Origin: an uncultured Pseudomonadota bacterium
GTDB taxonomy: Bacteria > Pseudomonadota > Alphaproteobacteria > UBA9219
NCBI GenBank assembly: GCA_903869345.1
Contig: CAIPYM010000006.1
Location: forward strand, 1-43,373
Direction: 5' to 3'
DNA length: 43,373 bases
Shown: positions 24,786 through 33,328 of the stretch, piece by piece
Position numbering within the stretch: position 1 is the stretch's first letter
How the letters are laid out: the number at the start of each line of letters is the position of its first letter
The notes under the pieces: model-generated
Databases searched by the model: none
Seen by the model: only the letters and a program-made list of their open reading frames with translations
Told to the model about the DNA's origin: nothing
Translations under genes and position numbers: made by a program

Positions 24786-26816
24786 ATGGTGGGGGTACCC
24801 GCGCTTGTTGCGCTCACCCTTCTTTTGGCGGGGCTTGGTGGCGTTGGGCTTGTCGCGATTGCGCTTGGGCGATTTCCCGGCGTGGCACGGTGCGCCGTCT
24901 ATGGCCTGAGCGCGGCCCTGTGTGCGGCGATGGCGGGAATCGCGGGGGTGTTCTTGCTGGATCCCGCCTCGGACACCCAGACTCTTGAGCTTCCCTTTGG
25001 AATTCCGACCGTCGGGGCGCACCTGCGTTTGGACCCCCTTTCGGCGTTTTTCCTGATGCTGATCGGGGGGATTGGCGCGCTGTGCAGCATCTACGGCGAA
25101 TCTTACGGGCGGCATGATTCCGAGCCTCTGCGGATTTTGCCCTTCTACCCCGTGTTTCTGGCGGGCATGGGGCTTGTGACGTTGGCGGACGATGTTTTTG
25201 TGTTCCTGCTGGCGTGGGAGCTGATGTCGCTCGCCTCGTGGTTGATGGTGCTGGGGGGCAAGCGGGATGGAATCACGTTGCAGGCTGCCTACCTTTATTT
25301 GCTGATGGCCATGGGTGGGACGTTAGCGCTCGTGGGGGCGTTTGCCCTGATGTCGAGCGAGTCCGAAAGCTATGTGTTCAGCACCTTTCGCGCCCAGACG
25401 TTTCCGTCCCTGACGGCCAGTGCGGTTATTGTGCTGACCGTGATCGGGGCGGGGGCCAAGGCGGGATTCGTCCCTTTGCACGTGTGGTTGCCGCGTGCGC
25501 ATCCCGTTGCGCCGAGTCACGTCTCGGCTTTGATGAGCGGCGTGATGACCAAAATCGCGCTTTACGGTCTGATCCGCGTGGGGTTTGACCTTGTGGGCCT
25601 GCCCGAGGGGTGGTGGGGGGGGCTGTTGCTGGTGGTGGGAGGGGTCACGGCGGTTGCGGGCCTTTTGTACGCGATGGTGCAGACGGACCTGAAAGAAACG
25701 TTGGCGTACAGCACGATCAAGAACGTGGGGATTATTGCCATTGGCCTTGGGCTTGCGCTTGCGTTTCGGGCGTACGGTTTGCATGTTTTAGCCGGAGTCG
25801 CGCTGATCGCGGCTTTGTTCCACATCCTGAATCACGCGCTGTTTAAGAGCCTTTTGTTCCTCGGCGCGGGGGCTGTCGTTCAGGCGACGGGCACGCGGAA
25901 CATCGAGCAAATGGGCGGTCTGGGGCGCCGCATGCCCGCGACGGCGGCGTTCTTTTTCATCGGCTCGGTCGCTATTTCCGCGTTGCCGCCGTTCAACGGG
26001 TTTGTGTCCGAATGGCTGACGTTCCAAGCGCTTTTGGGTGGTGTAGCCTTGCCCGTCTGGACTCTGCGGCTTGCGACCCCCGTTGTCGCGGCGCTTGTGG
26101 CGTTGTCCGCTGCGTTGGCGGCTATGGCGTTTGTGCGACTCTACGGGGTTGTGTTCTTGGGGCGGCCCCGCGATCCCGCTGCAGCTCGGGCGCGGGATGT
26201 GGGGATCGGGATGTTGGGGCCCATGGCGATTTTGGCGGGCGCGTGCCTCGTTTTGGGAATCGTGCCTCTGGGGGGGCTTGTCGTTCTTCGGCCTGTGATG
26301 ATCGAGCTTTTGCCGCGTTCGGGGGCGGCGCTCGCGGCTTCGGACGTGCTGACGTTGGTGCCCTTGGCCGCCAGCGGGAGCGCGTACAGTGGGGTTCTGT
26401 TGGTGGGGGTTTTGCTGGTTTTGGGACTGGGGGCCCTGGGGGTCGTTCGGGTGCTTGCGGGGCGAGCCTGCGTTCGGCGGGGCCCGGCGTGGGATTGCGG
26501 ATTCCCGAGCGACGATCCGTCTGCACAGTACTCGGCGGCCAGTTTCGCCCAACCCGTGCGGCGCGTTCTGGGGGGCTTGGTTTTTGGGATTCGGGATGTT
26601 GTGACGATGCCGCCGCCGGGGTCGATGCGGGCGGCGGTCCACAAGGTGACGCTGGACGATCGGCTGTGGAAGGGCCTTTACGCGCGGCTGGGGTGGGGTG
26701 TGCATCGCTTGGCGGTTGAGGCGGATCGGGCGCGGCAGATGACCATTCGCCATTACCTGATGATCATGTTCGGGTTGACGCTTGCGCTTCTCTTTCTGGT
26801 GGCGGTGACGGCATGA
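24786..26816 (+). CDS. hyfB: Hydrogenase-4 component B-like antiporter subunit
   Basis: A 676-residue, very hydrophobic protein of the Mrp/NuoL family, HyfB type. Ion-channel residues are visible: Glu in LLAWELMSLASWL, Lys in GAGAKAGFVPLHVWLPRAHPVAPSHVSALMSG, and His/Lys in ALFHILNHALFKSLLFLGAGAV. The C-terminal cytosolic-type tail RRGPAWDCGFP is typical of HyfB/HycC. GTGGA lies 6 nt before the ATG at 24786; a GTG at 24771 is an alternative. It opens a six-gene operon; its stop overlaps the next start by 4 nt. Predicted to move protons or Na+ across the inner membrane. Confidence 0.92.
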   Translation: MVGVPALVALTLLLAGLGGVGLVAIALGRFPGVARCAVYGLSAALCAAMAGIAGVFLLDPASDTQTLELPFGIPTVGAHLRLDPLSAFFLMLIGGIGALCSIYGESYGRHDSEPLRILPFYPVFLAGMGLVTLADDVFVFLLAWELMSLASWLMVLGGKRDGITLQAAYLYLLMAMGGTLALVGAFALMSSESESYVFSTFRAQTFPSLTASAVIVLTVIGAGAKAGFVPLHVWLPRAHPVAPSHVSALMSGVMTKIALYGLIRVGFDLVGLPEGWWGGLLLVVGGVTAVAGLLYAMVQTDLKETLAYSTIKNVGIIAIGLGLALAFRAYGLHVLAGVALIAALFHILNHALFKSLLFLGAGAVVQATGTRNIEQMGGLGRRMPATAAFFFIGSVAISALPPFNGFVSEWLTFQALLGGVALPVWTLRLATPVVAALVALSAALAAMAFVRLYGVVFLGRPRDPAAARARDVGIGMLGPMAILAGACLVLGIVPLGGLVVLRPVMIELLPRSGAALAASDVLTLVPLAASGSAYSGVLLVGVLLVLGLGALGVVRVLAGRACVRRGPAWDCGFPSDDPSAQYSAASFAQPVRRVLGGLVFGIRDVVTMPPPGSMRAAVHKVTLDDRLWKGLYARLGWGVHRLAVEADRARQMTIRHYLMIMFGLTLALLFLVAVTA

Positions 26817-27769
26817 CCTTGTTTTCGCTGGCCCTGGATGTCGCGCACGTGGGGCTCACGGTCGCCGTTGCGCCGTTGCTGACGGGATGGGTGCGGTGGG
26901 TGAAGGCGCGGCTGACGTTGCGCCGGGGGCCTTCGCCCTTTCAGCCCTACCGGGATTTGCGCCGCCTTTTGCGCAAGGACATTGTGCTTGCCGACAGCGT
27001 GTCGTGGGTGTTCATCGCAACGCCGTTTGTTCTCTTCGCGATCATGGCGCTTGCGGCGTGTCTGGTGCCGACGTTCACCCCCTCCTTGGCGTTGGCCCCT
27101 ACGTCGGATTTGATCACGCTGGTGGCTCTGTTAGGCCTTGCGCGGTTCATGCTGGCCTTGGCGGGAATGGACGCGGGGACGAGTTTTGGCGGTCTGGGAT
27201 CAAGCCGTGAAATGCTGATCGCCACGTTGGCGGAACCTGCGATGCTGATGGTTGTTTTTTCTGTCGCGCTGATGGCGCATACCACGGCTTTACCTAACGT
27301 TGCGCTGTTTGTGCTGGCGCATCCGCCTGTTTTTCACATCTCGCTGGTGCTGGCGTTGAGCGCGTTGGTGCTGGTGGCCCTGGCGGAAAACGCCCGCATT
27401 CCGATTGACAACCCAACGACGCACCTTGAGCTGACGATGGTCCACGAGGCGATGATTTTGGAATACACGGGGCCTCACCTCGCGCTGATTGAAGCGGCGG
27501 CGATGATCAAGTTGACCCTTTACGTGGCGCTGATCGCTTGCTTGTTCGCGCCCTGGGGCATGGCGACGGATCTGTCCGACGCTCGGGTCGTGGCGCTGGG
27601 AATCGGGACGTACCTTGGCAAGCTGGCTGTGGCGGGAACGGCGCTGGCCGTGTTTGAGACGGGAATCGCCAAGATGCGAGTCTTTCGCTACCCCGAGTTT
27701 CTGGGGACCGCGCTCTTGATGGGGCTTTTGGCCATTGTGTTCCTTTACGTGAATCAGGTGGTGTCGTGA
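26813..27769 (+). CDS. hyfC: Hydrogenase-4 component C-like (NuoH-type) membrane subunit
   Basis: A 318-residue NuoH/HyfC membrane anchor with about eight hydrophobic segments. The conserved cytosolic parts KARLTLRRGPSPFQPYRDLRRLLRKD and VALAENARIPIDNPTTHLELTMVHEAM are diagnostic of the hydrogenase-type HyfC/HycD group. This subunit joins the soluble electron-transfer module to the ion-pumping arm. It overlaps hyfB by 4 nt (ATGA) and hyfE by 4 nt (GTGA). Confidence 0.93.
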   Translation: MTLFSLALDVAHVGLTVAVAPLLTGWVRWVKARLTLRRGPSPFQPYRDLRRLLRKDIVLADSVSWVFIATPFVLFAIMALAACLVPTFTPSLALAPTSDLITLVALLGLARFMLALAGMDAGTSFGGLGSSREMLIATLAEPAMLMVVFSVALMAHTTALPNVALFVLAHPPVFHISLVLALSALVLVALAENARIPIDNPTTHLELTMVHEAMILEYTGPHLALIEAAAMIKLTLYVALIACLFAPWGMATDLSDARVVALGIGTYLGKLAVAGTALAVFETGIAKMRVFRYPEFLGTALLMGLLAIVFLYVNQVVS

Positions 27770-28461
27770 TTTTTGCGTTACCCCTCGAGCCCGCAACCCT
27801 TGCCGACATCGCTCAGGCCTTAAGCGTGGGGGTGATGCTGTGCGGGTTTTGGATGTTGTTGCAGCGTCGGCTCGTCAACGTTGTACGCACGTACGCGGCG
27901 CAGGCGTTCTTGTTGGCGCTCGCGGCGGCGTGGCAGGCCTACGTGCAGGACGAACGCCAATTGTTGACAACCGCTGTGATCATTCTGGTGGCCAAAGCCC
28001 TGATTGTGCCAGCGGTCCTTAACCGCATTATCGTGAAACTGGATCTTCGACGAAGCGTCGCCACGAGCGTGGGGTTTGGCAGGGGGCTCGTGGGGGCCAT
28101 GGGGCTTGTTGGTTTTTCCATGCTTTTGGTATTTCCTGTGACGACGACCTCGGGGGCGTTGACGCGGGAGACGTTGGCGATGGCGCTTTCGGTCGTGTTT
28201 CTGGGGTTTTGGATGATCATCACGCGCAACCGGGCGATTAGCCAAGTGATTGCTCTGATGGCGCTTGAAAACGGGGTGTTGCTGGCCGTTGTTGGGGTGA
28301 AGGGGATGCCGCTCGTGGTGGAGATGATCACGGCGGTTCTTGTGCTGTTGACGTTCATGGTTTTCGGCATCTTTTTCTTCCACATCCGCACACGGTTTGA
28401 TTCTTTGGACGTTCGGAATCTGGAGCGCGTGCACATCATTCCTTGGCTTCGGTCCTCATGA
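27766..28461 (+). CDS. hyfE: Hydrogenase-4 component E-like membrane subunit
   Basis: A 231-residue membrane protein with about six or seven hydrophobic helices. The match to HyfE is clear from LTRETLAMALSVVFLGFWMIITRNRAISQVIALMALENGVLLAVV and the end FHIRTRFDSLDVRNLERVH. HyfE contains a NuoK-like part with a conserved Glu (in ALENG). The GTG start overlaps the hyfC stop, and the stop overlaps the hyfF start, so expression is coupled. Confidence 0.92.
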   Translation: MIFALPLEPATLADIAQALSVGVMLCGFWMLLQRRLVNVVRTYAAQAFLLALAAAWQAYVQDERQLLTTAVIILVAKALIVPAVLNRIIVKLDLRRSVATSVGFGRGLVGAMGLVGFSMLLVFPVTTTSGALTRETLAMALSVVFLGFWMIITRNRAISQVIALMALENGVLLAVVGVKGMPLVVEMITAVLVLLTFMVFGIFFFHIRTRFDSLDVRNLERVHIIPWLRSS

Positions 28462-29969
28462 CGCTGATTCTGCTTCCGATCCTTTTGGGGATCCCCGCCC
28501 TCGGCGCGCTGATTCTTGGGTTCCTGCCCGCAAGGACGGGGGCCGCGTGGATGAATGTGGCGTTTAGCGCGGCGACGCTGGCGGTTGCGGGGGTGTTTGT
28601 GAGCGGGCCACTTCCTCCGCCGACGCTCTTTGTCCTGGTGGACGACCTGAATCGTCTGATGATCGCGTTGATCGCTTTCGTGGGATTCACGACCAGCCTT
28701 TTCAGCGTGGGCTACCTGCAGCGCGAGATCGACAGCGGGCACCTGAAGGGCTTTCCGGCGCGGCTTTACCATCCCCTTTTTCAGATTTTCGTGGGGATGA
28801 TGCTTCTCGCGGTTGTGAGCAACAACCTCGGCGTTCTCTGGGTGGCGATGGAAGGCGGCACGCTGGCAACCGTGTTCCTTGTTGCCTCGGCGCAGACCGA
28901 CCAAGCGATTCGCGCGGCGTGGAAATACCTGATGCTGTGCAGCGTTGGAATCGCGCTGGCCCTGCTGGGGACAACGTTGATTTATTTTGCGGCGCAGCCC
29001 GTTTTGGGCGAGGGGCTGAACGCAATGGCCTGGTCGGGGCTTCAAGAGGTGGCGGCGGACCTGAATCCCGCCTTGATGGGGATGGCGTTTGTTTTTCTGC
29101 TTGTGGGGTACGGGACCAAGATTGGGCTTGTTCCCCTGCATGCGTGGTTGCCCGATGCGCACGGTGAGGGCCCGGCCCCTGTGTCGGCGATGCTGTCGGG
29201 GCTGTTTTTGGGCGTGGGGCTTGTGGCCCTCTTGCGCATCAAGACGCTTATGGGGCCGTTGGTGAGCCCGCTCATCCCTGGGCCTGCGATGATGGCGCTG
29301 GGACTCGTGTCGTTGGCTTTTTCCGGGTTCATGCTGTACCGCCGTCGCTACTACAAGTTTGGGCTGGCCTATTCGTCCATTGAGCACATGGGCATCGCGA
29401 CGTTCGCGTTGGGGCTGGGGGGGCCTTTGGCCGCGTTCGCGGGGCTCTTGCACCTGCTGGCGCACGGGTTGATCAAGGCCTCCCTGTTCTCGATCGGGGG
29501 CGTTGTGGTGCAGATCAAAGGTGTGCAGGACATGAAGGCCCTTCGGGATCTGACCACCACGCATCCGATGGTGGGATGGGCCCTGGTCGCGGGGTTTTTG
29601 GCGTTGATGGGATTGCCGCCGTTCGGTCTTTTCCTCAGTGAGCTGCTTTTGTTGGTGGCGGTTGTGACAGTTCAACCTTGGTTGGCGGTGGTGCTCGCGT
29701 TGGGGATTCTTGTCGCGACGGGGGCTTTGTTGCTTTTCCTGCAACGCATGGCCTTTGGGAAGGAGCCGGGGTTGCCCGGTCTGGACGCTGGGGCCGCGAT
29801 CGAGTTGCCTGCGGTGGGCAAGCCCGTGGAATGGAGCAAGGCCAGTCTTTGTGTGTTCCTGATGATTCCCGTGGGGTTGAATCTGGCGGCGGCGGTCGCG
29901 TTGGGGTTAGGGCTTTTGGGGCCCGTGGGGGATTGGTTGGTCCGCGCGGCCAAGGTCGTGGGGTCGTAG
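28458..29969 (+). CDS. hyfF: Hydrogenase-4 component F-like antiporter subunit
   Basis: A 503-residue Mrp/NuoN-M-like antiporter subunit. Channel residues include Glu in WVAMEGGTLATVFLV, Lys in GYGTKIGLVPLHAWLPDAHGEGPAPVSAMLSG, and HLLAHGLIKASLFSIGG. IEHMGIATFALGLGG is typical of HyfF. The ATG at 28458 overlaps the hyfE stop by 4 nt. With HyfB it gives two antiporter-type subunits; the third (HyfD), found in E. coli hydrogenase-4, is absent. Confidence 0.92.
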   Translation: MTLILLPILLGIPALGALILGFLPARTGAAWMNVAFSAATLAVAGVFVSGPLPPPTLFVLVDDLNRLMIALIAFVGFTTSLFSVGYLQREIDSGHLKGFPARLYHPLFQIFVGMMLLAVVSNNLGVLWVAMEGGTLATVFLVASAQTDQAIRAAWKYLMLCSVGIALALLGTTLIYFAAQPVLGEGLNAMAWSGLQEVAADLNPALMGMAFVFLLVGYGTKIGLVPLHAWLPDAHGEGPAPVSAMLSGLFLGVGLVALLRIKTLMGPLVSPLIPGPAMMALGLVSLAFSGFMLYRRRYYKFGLAYSSIEHMGIATFALGLGGPLAAFAGLLHLLAHGLIKASLFSIGGVVVQIKGVQDMKALRDLTTTHPMVGWALVAGFLALMGLPPFGLFLSELLLLVAVVTVQPWLAVVLALGILVATGALLLFLQRMAFGKEPGLPGLDAGAAIELPAVGKPVEWSKASLCVFLMIPVGLNLAAAVALGLGLLGPVGDWLVRAAKVVGS

Positions 29970-29973
29970 AGCC

Positions 29974-31509
29974 ATGGAATCTTCCTCACCTCTGATGGTT
30001 TTTTTGGCGGAAAAGGCCCCGGTGTTTCTGCAAGCTCCCTGGGCGTTCGTCCGCCTGACGCGTCCGGGATGGTGTGAGTTGATCGCTCGTCTGGACACGA
30101 CCCCCGCGTGGGCTCTTTTGGCGTTATGGGCCGAGCCCAAGGATGTTCACGCGGCCCTGTACGATGAAGAATCCGGGGCGTTCGCGCTGGTCGCGTTAGC
30201 GTGTCCCGAGGGCTCGTTTCCGTCCTTCAGCGGTGCTCGTCCGGGGGCCGTTCGGTTTGAACGCGCCATTCAGGACCTGGTGGGGCTTCGGGCCGAAGGG
30301 CTGGAGGATCAGCGTCCTTGGTTGGATCACGGCCAATTTCCCGTGCGTCATCCTTTGGCGGCATCCCCGGAAGACCAACCGCCTGTGCCGCGTGCAGCAA
30401 CGGACTATGCGTTCTTGCCCACTCAAAGCAACGTGGTCCTGCATCAGATTCCCGTGGGGCCTGTGCATGCCGGGATCATCGAGCCCGGCCATTTCCGTTT
30501 TCACGCGAACGGTGAAACGGTTGTTCGGCTGGAAGCGCGTTTGGGGTACGTCCACAAAGGCGTTGAGAAACTGTTCGAGGGGAAGACCCCTGCCGAAGGG
30601 GCGCGGCTCGCGTGCCGTATCTCCGGCGACAGCGCCGTTGCCCACGCCGTCGCGTTTGCGCGGTCCGTGGAGTCGGCGGTTGGCGTGGAGGCTCCTCCCC
30701 GCGCCCATGCGCTTCGGGGAATCATGGCTGAGGTGGAGCGCATCGCCAATCACCTCGGGGATGTGGGGGCCATTGGGAACGACGCGGCGTTTGCGTTTCT
30801 GTTGGCGGTCTGTGGCGTGGAGCGTGAGCGCACGCTGGAGGTTGCGGGGGCGTGTTTTGGGCATCGGCTGATGATGGACACGGTCGTGCCCGGAGGTGTC
30901 ACGGTGGACCTTGCGCCCGAGAGCATCGAGCGCTTGCGGGCCTGGGCAGCGCGCTTGAGCCATGAAGCCCCGCGTCTTGAATCGCTTTACGATTCCACTT
31001 CGTCGCTTTTAGAGCGCACGATGACGACGGGCGTCGTGTCGGCGGCGCTGGTGCATCGCTTCGCGGCGGGCGGGTATGTCGGACGCGCTTCGGCACGCGG
31101 GTTTGATGCGCGGACGGCGGCGCCTTACCCGCCTTACACGGATCTTGATGTGACCGTGCCCGTGTTCAGCGAGGGCGATGTGGACGCGCGGATGCGTGTG
31201 CGGTTGCGCGAAATCCCCGCGAGTTTGAACCTGATAACGGCTCTTCTTGATTCATTACCTGAAGGGCCGACCGGGGTGCCTTTGCCGACGCGGGCGGGGG
31301 AGGGCGTGGCGCTGGTCGAAGGATTCCGGGGCGAGATTCTGACCTGGACGCGCCTGGGGGCCGATGGACGGATCAAACGCTGTCACCCACGGGATCCGTC
31401 GGGACTGCAGTGGCCTTTGCTCGAAGCCGCGATTGAGGGCAACATCGTCGCCGACTTTCCCCTCTGCAACAAATCGTTCAACGGCTCGTATTCCGGGCAC
31501 GACCTTTAA
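29974..31509 (+). CDS. Hydrogenase-like large subunit without Ni-Fe cysteines (Ehr type)
   Basis: A 511-residue fusion: an N-terminal NuoC-like part (about 1-130) and a C-terminal NuoD/NiFe large-subunit-like part (about 150-511), the architecture of HyfG/HycE. The start of the catalytic part (QIPVGPVHAGIIEPGHFRF, then LGYVHKGVEKLFEG) aligns well with HycE. At the first metal-ligand motif, where HycE has R-V-C-G-I-C-G-F-A-H, this protein has R215-I-S217-G-D-S220-A-V-A-H224, so both Cys are Ser. At the C-terminus the DPCxxC motif is replaced by D494-F-P-L-C498-N-K-S. It therefore cannot bind a normal Ni-Fe centre. No C-terminal processing peptide is seen. It resembles energy-converting-hydrogenase-related complexes. 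Confidence 0.88.
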   Translation: MESSSPLMVFLAEKAPVFLQAPWAFVRLTRPGWCELIARLDTTPAWALLALWAEPKDVHAALYDEESGAFALVALACPEGSFPSFSGARPGAVRFERAIQDLVGLRAEGLEDQRPWLDHGQFPVRHPLAASPEDQPPVPRAATDYAFLPTQSNVVLHQIPVGPVHAGIIEPGHFRFHANGETVVRLEARLGYVHKGVEKLFEGKTPAEGARLACRISGDSAVAHAVAFARSVESAVGVEAPPRAHALRGIMAEVERIANHLGDVGAIGNDAAFAFLLAVCGVERERTLEVAGACFGHRLMMDTVVPGGVTVDLAPESIERLRAWAARLSHEAPRLESLYDSTSSLLERTMTTGVVSAALVHRFAAGGYVGRASARGFDARTAAPYPPYTDLDVTVPVFSEGDVDARMRVRLREIPASLNLITALLDSLPEGPTGVPLPTRAGEGVALVEGFRGEILTWTRLGADGRIKRCHPRDPSGLQWPLLEAAIEGNIVADFPLCNKSFNGSYSGHDL

Positions 31510-31525
31510 CGGGGAGGCGTTTGGC

Positions 31526-32041
31526 ATGTTGTTCCCTCTCCTTCGCGCGTTGGGTCGGCGGCCCGTCACCCAGCCTGCGCTTGCGCCGAACCCCGACGAT
31601 CTGGTGCAGCTGGCGCAAAGCCTTCAGGAACGTGCCCGCGCACGGCTGGGGCGGAGCCTTGCGATCCGGCAGGTGGACGCGGGATCGTGCAACGGGTGCG
31701 AACTTGAAATTCACGCGCTGAACAATGCCGTCTATGCGCTCGAGCGTTTCGGGATCAGGTTCGTGGCCTCGCCGCGTCATGCGGACGTTTTGTTGGTGAC
31801 GGGGCCCGTGACCGTCAACATGCGCGAGGCGCTTTTACGGACCTACGAGGCAACCCCGTCCCCGAAGTGGGTTGTGGCGGTCGGGGCCTGCGCCCTGGAC
31901 GGCGGCGTGTTCGCGGGGAGCTACGCCGTGGTGGGCGGCGTGGGCCAGGTGATCCCGGTGGACCTTGTTATCCCTGGATGCCCCCCGACTCCGCGTCGGT
32001 TGCTTGAAGGCTTGTTGGCGCTTCTGGAGACGGCGAAGTGA
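31526..32041 (+). CDS. Hydrogenase-like small subunit (HyfI/NuoB type)
   Basis: A 171-residue electron-transfer subunit. Four cysteines that bind the proximal [4Fe-4S] cluster are intact: C55 and C58 in DAGSCNGCELEI, C122 in VGACALDGG, and C152 in VIPGCPPTPRRLL. The family is HyfI/HycG/NuoB. The ATG at 31526 is chosen since GGGGAGG lies 8 nt before it; the frame is open further upstream inside the large-subunit gene. It ends the operon. The intact cluster next to a large subunit without Ni-Fe ligands suggests electrons pass to another acceptor, such as a quinone-like or soluble carrier. Confidence 0.9.
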   Translation: MLFPLLRALGRRPVTQPALAPNPDDLVQLAQSLQERARARLGRSLAIRQVDAGSCNGCELEIHALNNAVYALERFGIRFVASPRHADVLLVTGPVTVNMREALLRTYEATPSPKWVVAVGACALDGGVFAGSYAVVGGVGQVIPVDLVIPGCPPTPRRLLEGLLALLETAK

Positions 32042-32051
32042 GGAGGGCACC

Positions 32052-32183
32052 ATGAGAAAGCGGAGCACCCTCAATCACCCACGCGATATTCCTCCCGTCC
32101 ATCCGGGGCGGCTTGTGGCGGAAGAGGTCTCAGAAACACCCTCGCTTACGAGGGAGATGTTGGGGGCAATCAGGGGGACGTAA
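32052..32183 (+). pseudogene. Truncated HigA-like antitoxin fragment
   Basis: A 43-residue frame with AGGAGGG just upstream of its ATG. The phrase DIPPVHPGRLVAEEV matches the N-terminus of HigA-family antitoxins (I-H-P-G-E-I-L-x-E-E). The helix-turn-helix that should follow is lost: the frame passes into unrelated residues and stops. No HigB toxin is next to it. It lies 10 nt after the hyf-like operon. It may still be translated, but a functional antitoxin is unlikely. Confidence 0.55.
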
Positions 32184-32201
32184 GGCGGAGCCGCGTGGAC
32201 C

Positions 32202-33053
32202 TTATGACGTGGCCCCTGTGTTTCGCCGAAAGGGGTGCGCTGGATAGACGCCAAGCACGGTGACTTCGTGCGCGAAAAAGCGAAGCTCTTCGAGGGCGCG
32301 ATTCACGGGCTCCTCGTCCACATGGCCTTCAAGGTCCAGGTGGAATTGCGCGGCGGTAAAGCGCTCGTCCACCAGGTAACTTTCGATTTTCGTGATGTTG
32401 ACCCCGTTGGTTGCAAAGCCGCCAAGCGCCTTGTAAAGCGCCGCTGGGACCGAGCGTACGCGGAACACCAGGCTGGTGATGCAGGGAACAGAACCCACAG
32501 GGGGCCAAACGGATTCGCGGGCCAAAAGCAAAAAACGCGTCGTGTTGGGGCGCACGTCCGCAATATCCGAGGCGAGACTGATCAATCCGTAGAGCTCGCC
32601 CGCCCTTTGGGAGGCGATGGCGGCCACGGTGGGATCACCGCGCTGTGCGACTTCGGCGGCGGCAGCGGCGGTGTCGCTGTAAGCAACGGGATGGATATGA
32701 TGTTCACGAAGCCAAAGGCGACATTGGGCCAACCCCTGATCAAGGCTGAGGGCTTGGGTGATCGTACCAAGCTGTGCTCCCGGAACGGCCAGCAAATGAT
32801 GGACAACAGGTTGATAGTGCTCCCCGACAATGGACAATCCTGCTTCAGGGAGAACGCAATGAACAGCCGCCACGCGCCCGGCAGTGGAGTTTTCGACGGG
32901 CAACAAAGCACGCTCGGCAAGACCTTCTTGCACAGCGGCAAAAGCGTCCTCAAATGTTGGGCACGGCAACGGTGTGTAAGACGGTGCCATGGCCCGGCAC
33001 GCAAGGTCTGAATAAGCCCCTGGAACGCCCTGGAACGCGATAGCGGCTGTCAT
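32202..33053 (-). CDS. pheA: Prephenate dehydratase
   Basis: A 283-residue enzyme for phenylpyruvate formation in phenylalanine synthesis. The catalytic domain has AFQGVPGAYSDLACRA, PVENSTAGRVAAVHCVL, AAIASQRAGELYGL and the key NTTRFLLL (Thr-Arg-Phe motif). The C-terminal ACT domain (ITSLVFRVRSVPAALYKALGGFATNGVNITKIESYL) has the alphaproteobacterial 'ESY' form of the ESRP motif for Phe feedback. There is no chorismate mutase part. The ATG at 33053 is used; the frame continues 32 codons upstream without homology. Confidence 0.95.
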   Translation of the reverse strand: MTAAIAFQGVPGAYSDLACRAMAPSYTPLPCPTFEDAFAAVQEGLAERALLPVENSTAGRVAAVHCVLPEAGLSIVGEHYQPVVHHLLAVPGAQLGTITQALSLDQGLAQCRLWLREHHIHPVAYSDTAAAAAEVAQRGDPTVAAIASQRAGELYGLISLASDIADVRPNTTRFLLLARESVWPPVGSVPCITSLVFRVRSVPAALYKALGGFATNGVNITKIESYLVDERFTAAQFHLDLEGHVDEEPVNRALEELRFFAHEVTVLGVYPAHPFRRNTGATS

Positions 33054-33328
33054 GTCGTGGGGCCCTCTGTGAAGGAAATGGAGGGGCATCCTACACCCAG
33101 AGCCCCTTGTCCTAAAAGGCTTTGGGGAACAGGTCCAGGGGTGATTCATAGGAAGTTAACGAGGGGAGGAGGAGAGGAAGCCCTTGTTGACGCAAGCTTT
33201 AACGTGCGATCGAGCCCCTCCACGGTAACACCGACGGCGCGGTCCTGTTTGCGGGGTGGGTTGAGGCGGTGGGGTCAGTTAAGTTAAGGTAAGCTCTCTG
33301 GTACGGAGCAAAACCCTGTGAGGTTGCG

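Noticed and set aside
24556-24909. 117-codon plus-strand frame before hyfB
   Set aside because: It overlaps the start of hyfB in another frame and has a Trp/Gly/Arg-rich composition without any recognisable domain.
27939-29744. 601-codon open frame on the minus strand across hyfE and hyfF
   Set aside because: It is antisense to two clear membrane-protein genes, and its product is a Gln/His/Arg-rich string typical of the shadow of GC-rich coding DNA.
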